Positions 32,222 through 41,927 of a DNA stretch of 64,000 nt are shown here, piece by piece. The translations under genes were made by a program, and so were the position numbers. The stretch's first letter is position 1. Every line of letters starts with the position of its first letter. A model generated the notes under the pieces. It was given only the letters and a program-made list of their open reading frames with translations, did no database searches and was not told the origin of the DNA. This DNA is from Aliagarivorans taiwanensis DSM 22990. GTDB taxonomy: Bacteria > Pseudomonadota > Gammaproteobacteria > Enterobacterales > Celerinatantimonadaceae. The stretch spans positions 1 through 64,000 of the forward strand of contig NZ_AUBZ01000001.1 in assembly GCF_000429505.1 (NCBI RefSeq), read 5' to 3'.

Positions 32222-33874
32222 TTAGGCCGTAGCAAAGCGATAAGAGCGATAGCCACCAAGCAGATTACGCGCCTGATAGCCGCGATTGACCAACTGGCGG
32301 TAGGCAACATTGCCGCGCAGTCCCACCTGACAATAGATGATGATCTCCTTGTCCTTGGGCAGCTCATCCATTCGCTCACGCAGTTGATCTACTGGGATGT
32401 TAATGGCGCCATCGATAAAGCCTTGCGACTCCAACTCGCCGGGGTTGCGCACATCCAGCAGCAGTTGGTTGTCGCCCAGTGAATCTATCTCATCGAAGTG
32501 AATGGCATGGCTGTCGCCCACCATCAGGTTATGGGCGACAAAAGCAGCCTGATTGATCACATCCTTGGCAGAGCCGAACGGCGGTGCGTAGGTAAGCTCA
32601 AGGTGCTGCAACTGCTCTATGGTCATCCCAGCCCGTTGGGCCACCGCGATGATGTCGATGCGTTTATCGACGCCATCTTTACCGGCCGCTTGGGCGCCCA
32701 AGATCTTGCCCGTTTCAGGCTCGAACAACAGCTTGAACGATACGGTTTCAGCGCCGGGATAATAGCTGGCATGACTGGCGGTATGTACGTACACCTTTTG
32801 ATAGCTGGTGCCGGCTGCCCGTAGCTGCTTTTCATTACGCCCGGTTGAGGCAATAGCCAGATCAAAAATCTTACAAATCGCGGTGCCTTGAGTGCCTTGG
32901 TAATGCTGGTTACGCCCCAGCATATTGTCGGCCGCCATGCGCCCTTGGCGGTTTGCCGGGCCTGCCAGAGGCACCAAACTTGGCGTATCGGTGACAAAGT
33001 CGCGCTCCTCGACCGCGTCGCCGACCGCGTAGATGGCTGGGTCACTGGTTTGCATCTGCGAATTCACCCAAATACCACCGGTCTCTCCCAGCTGCAGGCC
33101 CGCTTGCTCGGCCAACGCGGTCTCTGGACGCACGCCGATTGCCATAATCAGCAAGTCGGTTTGCAGCAGCTGATCGCTGCTGAGTGTTAGCAGTAGTTGC
33201 CCCAGCTCGGCGACATACTCGACGCTGCTTAAGGCGGTGTTAAGGCGAAGATCAACGCCCTTCTCACGGATTGTGTGATGGGCAAAGCCCGCCATCTCCC
33301 GGTCCACCGGCGCCATCACCTGCTCACCTAACTCCAGCAAGGTGGTTTGAATGCCGAGCTGATGGAAGGCCTCCATCATCTCCAACCCGATAAAGCCGCC
33401 GCCCACGACCGTGGCATGCTTGACCTGACGCGATTGTAGACTTCGGATGATCCGGTCCATATCAGGGATATTGCGCAGTGAATAAGTAAGCGGGTTTTCC
33501 AGACCCGGAATTGGTGGGGTTAATGGTGCAGCGCCCGGACTTAGTAGCAGGAAGTCATAGCTCTCTTGATACTCAGTACCATCGAGCTGGTTTTTCACCG
33601 TGACAGACTTGGCGACGCGGTCAATCGCCACCACCTCACTCATCACCCGTACATCGACGTTAAAGCGCGCCAAGAAGCTTTGCGGGGTTTGCAGCAACAG
33701 TTTGCTGCGGTCTTGGATATTCCCGCCGATATGGTAGGGCAGTCCGCAGTTGGCAAACGAGACGTGCTCGCCGCGTTCAAACATAATGATCTGCGCATCT
33801 TCACTTAAACGCCGTGCACGGGCCGCGGCAGACGCGCCACCAGCCACACCACCCACAATCACAATCTTAGTCAT
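32222..33874 (-). CDS. CoA-disulfide reductase-like flavoprotein with C-terminal rhodanese domain
   Basis: This 550-residue FAD/NAD(P)H disulfide reductase has FAD-binding GGVAGGASAAARARR (8-22), the single active cysteine in SFANCGLPYHIGG (Cys43), an NAD-binding GGGFIGLEMMEAF, and YAVGDAVEERD. It is joined to a rhodanese domain (about 460-550, LLLDVRNPGELESQGFIDGA, Cys515 in YCQVGLRG). Such fusions reduce CoA disulfide, CoA persulfide or polysulfide and handle sulfane sulfur. ATG 33,874 is chosen with GGAG upstream; 13 codons of longer frame have no site. An AT-rich palindrome lies 65-80 bases upstream. Confidence 0.93.
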   Translation of the reverse strand: MTKIVIVGGVAGGASAAARARRLSEDAQIIMFERGEHVSFANCGLPYHIGGNIQDRSKLLLQTPQSFLARFNVDVRVMSEVVAIDRVAKSVTVKNQLDGTEYQESYDFLLLSPGAAPLTPPIPGLENPLTYSLRNIPDMDRIIRSLQSRQVKHATVVGGGFIGLEMMEAFHQLGIQTTLLELGEQVMAPVDREMAGFAHHTIREKGVDLRLNTALSSVEYVAELGQLLLTLSSDQLLQTDLLIMAIGVRPETALAEQAGLQLGETGGIWVNSQMQTSDPAIYAVGDAVEERDFVTDTPSLVPLAGPANRQGRMAADNMLGRNQHYQGTQGTAICKIFDLAIASTGRNEKQLRAAGTSYQKVYVHTASHASYYPGAETVSFKLLFEPETGKILGAQAAGKDGVDKRIDIIAVAQRAGMTIEQLQHLELTYAPPFGSAKDVINQAAFVAHNLMVGDSHAIHFDEIDSLGDNQLLLDVRNPGELESQGFIDGAINIPVDQLRERMDELPKDKEIIIYCQVGLRGNVAYRQLVNRGYQARNLLGGYRSYRFATA

Positions 33875-33939
33875 GCTTCTCTCCAATAACTTGGTTTGCT
33901 CAGCTCTGAGCATTCGCTAAACGCGACTATACCACTTAC

Positions 33940-33955
33940 ATTAGATATGTCTAAT
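33940..33955. promoter_or_regulatory. AT-rich palindrome ATTAGATATGTCTAAT
   Basis: Perfect six-base arms (ATTAGA/TCTAAT) flank a four-base centre, within the presumed promoter of the CoA-disulfide reductase-rhodanese gene. It resembles operators of ArsR-family sulfide/polysulfide sensors such as BigR/YgaV. No such regulator is encoded in the window, so the assignment is tentative. Confidence 0.5.
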
Positions 33956-34114
33956 ATTAAGTTTTTAGTACACCCTGTAGATCCCGTGGATTGCTTTTAG
34001 CTCATTCAAACCAACGCACTTAAATTAACGCGCTTGTCGCCCGACAAAATCTGTCTATTTCGTCGCGCCTTAACTACATTCAAATCATCTAAATATTTTG
34101 GAAATAAGTAGTTT

Positions 34115-35656
34115 ATGGATCTAAGCGGTAAAACAGCCTTGGTGGTCGACGATATGCAGGCCATTCGCAAAATCACCTCCGAGCAGCTGCGCCGCTTTGG
34201 TTTTTCACAAGTATTGCAGGCCGAGAATGGTAAACAGGCGCTAAAAGCGCTTACCCACCAATCGGTGGACATCATCCTCGCAGACTGGAACATGCCGATA
34301 ATGACCGGCATAGAGCTGTTGGAAGAGGTCAAGAAGCACGCCCAACTGAGCCACATTCCGTTTATCCTGATTACTGCCGAATCTGAACGACAACGGGTGC
34401 AGCAGGCTATCCAAAGCGGTGTGAGCGATTTGATTATCAAACCCTTTAACAGCCAGATCCTGCAAAACCGGGTGCAAGCAGCAATCAGTGGACAGGTGCG
34501 CAACCGCGCGATGGCACAATCCAGCACCGGTGCCGAGAATCCCCCCTCAGGTAGCAGCAGTGCTGGCAAGCGCAACACGGTGTTAGTGGTGGACGATAGC
34601 CCTGACAACCTCACCCTGCTCAGTGAGCTGTTAAAGCCGAGCTACCGCGTGCAACTGGCCAAAGACGGCCCGCGGGCCTTGGGGTTGTGCCAATCCGATA
34701 CCCCGCCCGATTTGATCTTGCTGGATGTAATGATGCCCGGTATGGATGGCTTTGAGGTACTCAAGCGGCTACGCAGCGATCCGCGCTCGCAGATGATTCC
34801 GGTGATCTTTGTTAGCGCCTTATCAGAGGTGAAGTATCAAAGCCGCGGCCTCGACGGCGGCGCTATCGACTACATCACCAAGCCGATTAATGCGGAGCTG
34901 CTAAAGCTGCGGGTCAAGAACCAGCTCGACTACGTGAACGTGCGGCTAAACCTGCAGGCGGACTACGACAACATGCTGGAAAATCAGCGCCTTAAAGAAC
35001 AAGTCGACCAACTACTACGCCATGACCTAAAGGGCCCCTTAGCCGCGATTGCGGGCCTGGCTGAAGAGATCCGCTTACACAGTGGTGACCACCCGATTGT
35101 GGAAGAGCAGGCCAACCTTATCGAAGAGTTAAGCATGAGCAGCCTCGACCATATCAACCAGTCTCAGGAGTTGGCTAAGATCGAACGCGGCGATTTCGAA
35201 CTCCAGCCAACGCCCTTCTCGCCAGCCGAAACGGTCTCCAAGATCTGCGACGCTTTGCGCAACACCTTTAGAGACAAACAACTGGAGCTGCAGGTGCTGG
35301 TCGAGGATAAAGCCATCACCGCGCTTGGCGATCCTTCGCTAAGCTATTCGATGCTGTTCAATGCGATGAAGAATGCCTTCGAAGCGGCGCCCGAACAAAC
35401 CAAGCTGCAGGTCAAACAGATCGTGACACCACAGCTGGTCAAGATAGAAATCATCAACTCAGGGGTGGTGCCACAGGCTATCCGTCACCGCTTCTGGGAT
35501 AAGTACATCAGTCAGGACAAACAGGGCGGCACCGGCCTTGGCACCTACTCAATGAAGCAGCTGGCTGAAGCGCAAAACGGACAGGTGTTTATGCAAACCA
35601 GTGATGAACATCAACTTACCATGCTTAGTTTTGAACTCCCGAGGGCGATATCATGA
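34115..35656 (+). CDS. tandem-receiver histidine kinase (REC-REC-HK)
   Basis: This 513-residue soluble signalling protein has receiver 1 at about 8-130 (VDDMQAIRK, LADWNMPIMTG, LIIKPFN) and receiver 2 at about 152-275 (VVDDSPDNL, LLDVMMPGMDG, YITKPINA). A kinase core follows, with the histidine in LLRHDLKGPLAAIAG (about 307), the N box LFNAMKNAFEAAP and the G box KQGGTGLGTYSMKQLAE. Both receivers keep their acceptor aspartates. It has no sensor or membrane segment, so input must come by phosphotransfer or partner binding. Its stop overlaps the next gene by ATGA. Confidence 0.9.
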   Translation: MDLSGKTALVVDDMQAIRKITSEQLRRFGFSQVLQAENGKQALKALTHQSVDIILADWNMPIMTGIELLEEVKKHAQLSHIPFILITAESERQRVQQAIQSGVSDLIIKPFNSQILQNRVQAAISGQVRNRAMAQSSTGAENPPSGSSSAGKRNTVLVVDDSPDNLTLLSELLKPSYRVQLAKDGPRALGLCQSDTPPDLILLDVMMPGMDGFEVLKRLRSDPRSQMIPVIFVSALSEVKYQSRGLDGGAIDYITKPINAELLKLRVKNQLDYVNVRLNLQADYDNMLENQRLKEQVDQLLRHDLKGPLAAIAGLAEEIRLHSGDHPIVEEQANLIEELSMSSLDHINQSQELAKIERGDFELQPTPFSPAETVSKICDALRNTFRDKQLELQVLVEDKAITALGDPSLSYSMLFNAMKNAFEAAPEQTKLQVKQIVTPQLVKIEIINSGVVPQAIRHRFWDKYISQDKQGGTGLGTYSMKQLAEAQNGQVFMQTSDEHQLTMLSFELPRAIS

Positions 35657-36531
35657 CTCAGTTTTTGCTCGCAACGGAAATGGAAACGGCTATTCAACAC
35701 CAGCAACTGCGCCACAGTGGTGGCCAACTGGAGTACTACCTGGCAGAGCCTCAGCAAATCGTCAGGCCACCGGTTATTCTGCTACATGGCGTGCTTAGCG
35801 ATGCGCGCCTGTTTACTTACCACCTGCTCCCAGCACTGGCCGAAGCAGGCTATCCGGCCATCGCGCTCAGCCTGCGCGGTCACGGGCAAAGCCGGGTCAG
35901 CGATGGCTTAAGCGGCCTCAAGGCCTACCTAAACGATATAGAGCAGATAGTCGCCTGGGCCGAGCAGCGCTATCAGACTAAGCCTGTGGTGGTAGGGTTC
36001 TCCTTAGGCGGATTGATTGCCCAGCACTACGCTCATAACCATCCCGACAAACTCCAGGGCTTGGCCCTGATGGCCTCGGCCCCGCCGCAGGGCTTGGAGC
36101 GCTTGAGTATGGATTTAATGATTCGCGAGCCGATTTTGGCCACCGCCCTTTCACAACTCATGCTGTTCCCCGGCTTAGCCCTGTTTAACCCCTTCTACCT
36201 GCTGGCAGCTCAGCAAATGCTGTTTGCCGGACAACCCAGCCACAGCCAGCTCAACGAGCTGCGCCGCAGCGTGAAAGCCGAAGCGCTGAGCATCTTTACC
36301 GAGCAGACCGAGCTTAAAACGCCGCTACCCGAAGCGCTGCCAGTATTAGTGATTGGTGCCAGTGAGGATCGCTTGGTGAGCCCACAACAAGTGCGCCAAA
36401 CCGCCGAATTCCACCAACGGGATTGCGCCTTTGTTGAGGGGGCCGGCCACGCCATTCCGATAGAGAACGAATGGCGTCAGGCGCTAACCCTGCTGTTGGA
36501 GTGGCTTATGCCAATCCATATGGGTAAGTGA
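35653..36531 (+). CDS. alpha/beta hydrolase
   Basis: This 292-residue alpha/beta-hydrolase-1 protein has the oxyanion motif LLHGVLSD, nucleophile elbow VGFSLGGLIAQHYA, acid residue in VIGASEDRLVSP and histidine in EGAGHAIPIENEW. There is no signal peptide. It overlaps the tandem-receiver kinase by four bases, so the two are made together. Homologues range from lipases to C-C hydrolases. Its coupling to a signalling protein is unexplained. Confidence 0.88.
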   Translation: MTQFLLATEMETAIQHQQLRHSGGQLEYYLAEPQQIVRPPVILLHGVLSDARLFTYHLLPALAEAGYPAIALSLRGHGQSRVSDGLSGLKAYLNDIEQIVAWAEQRYQTKPVVVGFSLGGLIAQHYAHNHPDKLQGLALMASAPPQGLERLSMDLMIREPILATALSQLMLFPGLALFNPFYLLAAQQMLFAGQPSHSQLNELRRSVKAEALSIFTEQTELKTPLPEALPVLVIGASEDRLVSPQQVRQTAEFHQRDCAFVEGAGHAIPIENEWRQALTLLLEWLMPIHMGK

Positions 36532-36676
36532 TCAGAGATTGCGCAGGGAAAATCATTGAGGACGAGGAAACGCTTGCCGTGACTAGTGGGCTAATTGCAA
36601 AAGCGTTGACGCTGTCATCAATGATTTTAACCAGCAAGTATGAGCAGTTACCTATTATGGATTGGTATTAAGCCGC

Positions 36677-38311
36677 TTAGCTGACCTTAAAGCGCGACAA
36701 CACGTTGGAGAGCTCTTGGGCGGTTTGCAGCGCCAAATTGGAGTGTGACTGGGTTTGCTCAGCCGTCTCCAGGTTGATGCGGGTTTTGTCCGAGAGTTCG
36801 GTCAGGTTGCGGTTGATATCTTCGGTTACGTGGCTTTGCTGCTCGGTGGAAGCCGCTGTGGCTACCGACACCTCGGAAACCTTGGAGGTGGAGTCCAGAA
36901 TCAAGGCCAATGACTGCTGGGTTTGATCGGCTAGTTGCACCGTTTCTGCAGCCATCCCGCTGCCTTGCTCGATGGCACTCACCGCCCGGGTCACCCCGTT
37001 TTGCAGGGTTTCAATCATCTTCTGAATGTCTTCGGTTGACTGCTGGGTCTTACTGGCCAGGGTGCGCACCTCATCGGCCACCACAGCAAAGCCTCTACCC
37101 TGCTCACCGGCACGGGCCGCTTCAATTGCCGCATTCAACGCCAGCAGGTTGGTTTGCTCGGCAATCCCACGGATCACATCCAGTACCGAGGCAATCTTCT
37201 CAGAATCCTCCGAGAGGCGAGCGATCACGTCCGATGCGTCCTGCACCGAGCCCGACAAGCGGTTGATTTGCGCGACCGACTCTTGGGTAATCATCTGGCC
37301 CTGCTCGGTTTGGGTGTTGACCACGTTGATCTCTTCGGCGGTATGAGTGGCATTGTTGGCCACCTCGCGAATCGCTGCTGCCATCTCATTTACTGCCGTA
37401 GCAATCATCTCCACCGATTGGTTTTGCTCGGTGCCAATCTCGGTGGACTGAGCTGCTTTACCGGTTAGATCAACCACTACCGTATTAAGCTCATCGGCAT
37501 ACTCGCGCACCGAGCGGATCAGCGACTCGAGCTGCTCAACAAACTGGTTGAAGTTGGTGCCCAGCTCGCCCAGCTCGTCTTGCGATTTGACCTCTACGCG
37601 TTGGGTAAGGTCGCCATCGCCTTGGGCAATGTCTTTGATGCGGTCACTCACCGCCGTAATCCCCTCAACCACCACCTTCGGCAGGAAGAAAGCAATCACC
37701 AGCGCAAACACAAAGCCGATGACTGACACCGTAATCAAGATGGTGTTCTGCTTGGCCAGCAGGCTGTCGCTGTCTTCGTTGACTTGTGCGGCGATGGCCT
37801 CGGCAGACTCGGTGGCCACGTTGTAGAGCTCACGGAGATCGCCAAAAGTATCGTGCACTTCATCGATACTCACGGTAATCGCTTCATACAGCTCACCTTG
37901 GTCCAATAGGTCGAAGACTTTCTGTGAGGAGTCCTTCCAGATGTTAAAACGGCGGTCAAAATCTTCTAGGCCGCGGGTTGCGCTGGGAAAGTCCACCAAA
38001 TCCTTCTTGAAGGCCTGCATGCGGTCGTAGGCTTGCTGGGTATTTTCCACAAAAACGGCGCGGTACTTGCGGTGATCCGAGCCGCTCTCCAGAGCCTCGA
38101 TGGCTTCGAGCTCTGCGACTCGCGCCTGATAGAGATCCCGGTCGGCATTGAGCACATCGTTCATCGCAGGCAGGATGTTGTAGTTTACCAAGTCGAGACT
38201 TCGGGCGGTTTGTTTGCCCATAAAGTAGCCGGTTGCTGCGACTACCAATAATAAAATTGCGCTGATGATCAACACAACCGAGAACTTAATCCGCAAGCTC
38301 ACATTGTTCAT
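36677..38311 (-). CDS. methyl-accepting chemotaxis protein
   Basis: This 544-residue transducer has TM1 at about 11-32, a helical periplasmic ligand domain of about 160 residues (four-helix-bundle type, [32 protein letters not shown]), TM2 at about 190-212, HAMP (about 213-268) and a long cytoplasmic coiled coil. The signalling tip is [20 protein letters not shown] with [15 protein letters not shown]. It lacks a C-terminal NWETF-like CheR tether. AGAGG precedes the start. The gene is single and its ligand unknown. Confidence 0.95.
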   Translation of the reverse strand: MNNVSLRIKFSVVLIISAILLLVVAATGYFMGKQTARSLDLVNYNILPAMNDVLNADRDLYQARVAELEAIEALESGSDHRKYRAVFVENTQQAYDRMQAFKKDLVDFPSATRGLEDFDRRFNIWKDSSQKVFDLLDQGELYEAITVSIDEVHDTFGDLRELYNVATESAEAIAAQVNEDSDSLLAKQNTILITVSVIGFVFALVIAFFLPKVVVEGITAVSDRIKDIAQGDGDLTQRVEVKSQDELGELGTNFNQFVEQLESLIRSVREYADELNTVVVDLTGKAAQSTEIGTEQNQSVEMIATAVNEMAAAIREVANNATHTAEEINVVNTQTEQGQMITQESVAQINRLSGSVQDASDVIARLSEDSEKIASVLDVIRGIAEQTNLLALNAAIEAARAGEQGRGFAVVADEVRTLASKTQQSTEDIQKMIETLQNGVTRAVSAIEQGSGMAAETVQLADQTQQSLALILDSTSKVSEVSVATAASTEQQSHVTEDINRNLTELSDKTRINLETAEQTQSHSNLALQTAQELSNVLSRFKVS

Positions 38312-38500
38312 TACATTCCTCTCTATCTTGCTTAAACCAAAGGAAAAGTTGCTTTCCTTACGGCAGGCCTATCAGCAAGTATAGAGCGCATAGTAATATG
38401 AGAATTATTAATAGATTAGGCGTATTCGGTGGGGAATTTGCTGTGAAGCTGGCTCAGTGGGTTGAGCCAGCCCGAAGGGAATCTAAAGAACAATATCCCT

Positions 38501-39295
38501 TTAGAGGTAGCGGTTATTGTGGCGCATCATAGTCTGCAGCTCCAGCACGTACTCTTCCCCGCGCTCTGAGTAGCTGCGCAAACCTTGGCTCATCGCCTCG
38601 GCCGCTTCAACCCCCAGCAGGTCGTCACCGGCATCTACCAACAGGTCGCGCTGCTCGCGTACCGCCCGGTAGGCGCGGTTGGTGTTGATATTCATAAAGT
38701 AGGCGTGAATCGAGTGCTGCACGCTATCGAACTTGGCCACTTCGTGGGTCATCCCCTCAACACGTGACAGCGGCACCAAGCCACAGCCTTCGCGATAGCA
38801 CCATTGTCCGAACAGGTTGTTACCCTCGGTGGCAAAGCGCGAGGTGCCCCATGCCGACTCGTTGGCCGCCTGCACCAATACCAGCGCCGGAGGGATCACA
38901 TTCACCCGGTTTAGCAGCTCATCGATTACAGTAATGCTGACTTGCTCTTGGTCGATGCTTACCTTGTAGCGCCCAGCCAGTTCTACCAGCTTGTCTAGCT
39001 GTGGGTTGGATAGCGCGCCATCGGCAAGTTGTTCGCGCATCGCGTTTAGCTCAGTGCGCTCTTGTTCAATCCTTTGATTTTCCAGGTCGATGCCCACTCG
39101 CAGGTAGTCAAAGAACTGGGTCTTCTTTTCACCGACTTCCTCAATGGCGGCAAAATTAGGTAGCTCGCCCATCACCTGTGCATCGGCTTTATTCACCGAC
39201 GGCTTGTGCGGCTCAGAGCACGAGAACAAAAACATAGGAATCAAACAAATAGCAACGAAACGGGTACGCTTAAACAACAAAACTAGGCTTTCCAC
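38501..39295 (-). CDS. Bax-like glucosaminidase-domain lipoprotein
   Basis: This is an exported peptidoglycan hydrolase-like protein. The glucosaminidase fold shows LVLVQAANESAWGTSRFA (catalytic Glu), EGNNLFGQWCYREGCGL, VAKFDSVQHSIHAYFMNINT and AYRAVREQ, close to E. coli Bax. A hydrophobic start ends in LFSC, a plausible lipobox. The annotated frame extends upstream to 39,424 without a ribosome site; I use the GTG at 39,295, though TTG codons at 39,280 or 39,277 are also possible. The gene is divergent from the small protein at 39,463. Confidence 0.82.
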   Translation of the reverse strand: MESLVLLFKRTRFVAICLIPMFLFSCSEPHKPSVNKADAQVMGELPNFAAIEEVGEKKTQFFDYLRVGIDLENQRIEQERTELNAMREQLADGALSNPQLDKLVELAGRYKVSIDQEQVSITVIDELLNRVNVIPPALVLVQAANESAWGTSRFATEGNNLFGQWCYREGCGLVPLSRVEGMTHEVAKFDSVQHSIHAYFMNINTNRAYRAVREQRDLLVDAGDDLLGVEAAEAMSQGLRSYSERGEEYVLELQTMMRHNNRYL

Positions 39296-39462
39296 GGTTA
39301 CAACAAAGCCGTGGATTTTGCACAAATTACATTCAGTTGCCAAGTGTTGTTTGCCTAGTGGCTTCCCCTGAGTGCATGGCTTATGCCAGTAAAATATGGT
39401 AGAAATAGCCACTTTCCTGCCCAATCCAACGACTTCGGTCGTAAGTAGTTCCGGATAACCTG

Positions 39463-40152
39463 ATGATAATTTTTAACTGCAGTGATAACGCCACCGCATT
39501 CTTTAACCATGGCCGCAGCGCCGAACGCCTCGTTGTTAGCCAGGCCCCGTCGGCAAATCGCGAGGACGACAGCGCCCACTTAACCAATCTTGATGGTAGT
39601 GAGGTGGAGCTTTCTCAATGGTTAATCGACGTACAACAGGTTGAAGGCAAGTCGGTGATCTTCGCCATCGAAGAGTACAGCCTCTACAGCATGGTGTTCG
39701 CCGATATGCAGCCCGGTAACACCGAAGACTTCCTCAAGTTGTTCTTCGAGCGCTGGCTAAACAACATGCAGGACTACGGTGAGAGCTTTGGGGTATTGAC
39801 CCAAGAAGGCCAGCCAAAGATGCTCAAGCAGCTATTTATGGTGCACGGCGAGTACCGCTTTTATCAGCGCGGGATGGAGAGTGCCGATGAGCACCTGCGA
39901 ACCGTTAGCGATATCTTCACCAGCAAGGTTGAGGAGATCGGCTCACTGCCCGACAACGGCGAGCAAGCTGCCGCCTTTGATGATTTGTGTAACCAGCTTC
40001 GCTGCATGCAAGATGGGGAACACTTCTACCCCTTCGAGCGCATGCTGGGTTACTGGCTGCCCACCTGCTGTGAGCAGCGTCCCTCTCAGGTGAAATACCT
40101 GTTGGCGCATATTGCCACCCTGCGCGATGAGCAAACGGCCAAGTTGCACTAA
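39463..40152 (+). CDS. hypothetical protein, 229 residues
   Basis: This soluble protein has no signal peptide. Segment 50-100 (LSQWLIDVQQVEGKSVIFAIEEYSLYSMVF) resembles the core of small DUF6933-like proteins, in which a similar strand pair is followed by a helix, but I am not sure of the relation. Four cysteines lie in the C-terminal half (FDDLCNQLRC, PTCCEQ). It has its own terminator and a divergent neighbour. Function unknown. Confidence 0.7.
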   Translation: MIIFNCSDNATAFFNHGRSAERLVVSQAPSANREDDSAHLTNLDGSEVELSQWLIDVQQVEGKSVIFAIEEYSLYSMVFADMQPGNTEDFLKLFFERWLNNMQDYGESFGVLTQEGQPKMLKQLFMVHGEYRFYQRGMESADEHLRTVSDIFTSKVEEIGSLPDNGEQAAAFDDLCNQLRCMQDGEHFYPFERMLGYWLPTCCEQRPSQVKYLLAHIATLRDEQTAKLH

Positions 40153-40181
40153 TACCGCTCAGCGAGCACGCTATGCAAGAC

Positions 40182-40212
40182 AACGGCGTTCCCTGTGGGA
40201 GCGCCGTTTTTT
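40182..40212 (+). terminator. intrinsic terminator
   Basis: The stem AACGGCGTTCCC-TGT-GGGAGCGCCGTT, with one G-T pair, is followed by six Ts. It ends the gene at 39,463-40,152. Confidence 0.9.
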
Positions 40213-40389
40213 GTTGTGCGAGTACCACTTATCCCAACTGCACGTAAAAACGGCGATTTTGGCGATTACTCCCAACTCCTCACAGATTTGCAGACGCAAA
40301 TATCCAGCGAGCAGATTAACAGCCCGCTGAACTCGTCCTGGGCTAAGTATCTGTTAAGATAGCCCTCTCTCTAGCGAATAAGGCAGCGA

Positions 40390-41022
40390 ATGCTCGATCT
40401 GGTACTCACACAGTTTGTATTGCTTTGGGCGGTTATCGACCCCTTTGGTTCGATCCCGGTCTACTTGTCTCAAACCGTTGGCCTCAGCAAAAAACAACAG
40501 CATATGGTGGCCATCAAAGCGGTGTTTATCTCCACCATGACATTGCTGTTTTTCCTGGTATTCGGGCAGATCTTGCTCGAAGAGATGCAAGTGCCCCTTC
40601 CCGCTTTCCAAGCCGCTGGAGGCTTAGTGCTGCTATTGTTCGCGCTGACCATGATCTTCGGCGAGAGTAAGCCCGAGCAAGAAATGAAACTGGGCGAAGT
40701 GGATTTGTGGAGCCAAGCGGTGTTTCCGCTGGCGATTCCCTCGATTGCCTCACCGGGTGCGATTCTGGCGATTGTGATGCTTACCGATAACTCCCGCTAT
40801 GCCATCAGCCAGCAAGCGGTCACCGCTGGCATTATGCTGCTGGTACTACTGTGTACGCTAGGGCTGTTATGGTTGGCCCGCCCCATTCAACGAGTCATCG
40901 GTAACGCCGGCGCTGCGCTGATTAGCCGCATTATGGGGCTGGTACTAGCGGCGGTTGCCATGAGCAGCCTGTTAGAAGGTATCTACCGCTTCTTTATCGA
41001 AATCCACCAAGCGGCCGGCTAA
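40390..41022 (+). CDS. MarC family integral membrane protein
   Basis: This 210-residue protein has six hydrophobic helices and MarC hallmarks: LLWAVIDPFGSIPVYLSQT, the half-repeat FQAAGGLVLLLFALTMIFGE and SQAVFPLAIPSIASPGAILAIVMLT. It is nearest the YhgN/YchE branch in length. MarC proteins were once linked to multiple antibiotic resistance, but their transport role is unproven. AAGG precedes the ATG. It lies alone between terminator-flanked genes. Confidence 0.92.
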   Translation: MLDLVLTQFVLLWAVIDPFGSIPVYLSQTVGLSKKQQHMVAIKAVFISTMTLLFFLVFGQILLEEMQVPLPAFQAAGGLVLLLFALTMIFGESKPEQEMKLGEVDLWSQAVFPLAIPSIASPGAILAIVMLTDNSRYAISQQAVTAGIMLLVLLCTLGLLWLARPIQRVIGNAGAALISRIMGLVLAAVAMSSLLEGIYRFFIEIHQAAG

Positions 41023-41152
41023 GGCCACAATTTTACGCCAGCGACAATTCCTGTGCTTTGATTGACAGCCGCCGGCTTGTGGCCTGCAATTATCGCTGAC
41101 ATTTACCCGGGCGCCTGTTACCCTACGCGCCCGCAACCACACCGGAACCGCC

Positions 41153-41833
41153 ATGATCCACAACGACATCCTGCGCCGCCTGCGCTACGCACTGAAGCTG
41201 AATGACCGCCAAATCCAACAGGTTTTTGCGCTGGTCGACTATGACATTGAGCTTCCCTACCTCGCCAGCATTATGAAAAAGGAAGACGAGCCCGGCTTCC
41301 AGCGCTGCCGTGATAGCGTACTGTCGTTGTTCCTCGATGGCCTGATCATCAAAAACCGCGGCAAGCAGCCGGGGAAAGAGCCGGTGAGACTCGGCCCCAA
41401 AGAGCGCTTGTCGAACAACGAAGTGCTGCGCAAGATCCGCATCGCCCTGACCCTGCGCGACGACGACATTATCGCCATCTGTGCCAAAGAAGACTTTCGC
41501 ATCAGCAAGGGCGAACTGTCGGCGCTGTTCCGCCGCCCGGATCACCGCAACTACCAAGAGTGTGGCGACCAACTGCTGCGTAACTTCTTGAACGGTTTGG
41601 CCAAGACCCGCCGCGGTGAAAAACCCGCTCAAGCCGATGGGCAAGCGCCGAGCAACGCCCCCTCACGCAAGGCAAAAGGTGACGGGAAGTTTAAGGGCCC
41701 ACGCAAGCCGGGTAGTGGGAAATCAGGCAACGCGCCACGCGGTGATAAGTTTGGCGGACGTAAGCCCGGTGGTGACAAGCCAAAGTCTAATAAGGCGAAA
41801 AAAGGCATCTTGGTGTGGAAGGCCGATAAGTAA
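41153..41833 (+). CDS. DUF1456 (YehS-like) protein with basic C-terminal tail
   Basis: Two DUF1456 repeats are clear: residues 3-70 (DILRRLRYALKLNDRQIQQVFAL to LFLDGLIIKNRG) and about 84-155 (NNEVLRKIRIALTLRDDDIIAIC to LLRNFLNGLAKTRRG). E. coli YehS, of the same family, is about 156 residues and ends there. Here some 65 residues follow, rich in Lys, Gly, Pro and Arg (KGPRKPGSGKSGN, GGRKPGGDKPKSNK), probably disordered and able to bind nucleic acid. Function of the family is not established. No clear ribosome site precedes the ATG. Confidence 0.9.
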   Translation: MIHNDILRRLRYALKLNDRQIQQVFALVDYDIELPYLASIMKKEDEPGFQRCRDSVLSLFLDGLIIKNRGKQPGKEPVRLGPKERLSNNEVLRKIRIALTLRDDDIIAICAKEDFRISKGELSALFRRPDHRNYQECGDQLLRNFLNGLAKTRRGEKPAQADGQAPSNAPSRKAKGDGKFKGPRKPGSGKSGNAPRGDKFGGRKPGGDKPKSNKAKKGILVWKADK

Positions 41834-41927
41834 AGTGAGCATCTAGCTGGCGCATGCGTCCTACCTAACTAAGACGTTTGTGCCAGTTAGTTTCTTGGTG
41901 ATAGATCTCCCACCATCGTATCCAGCA

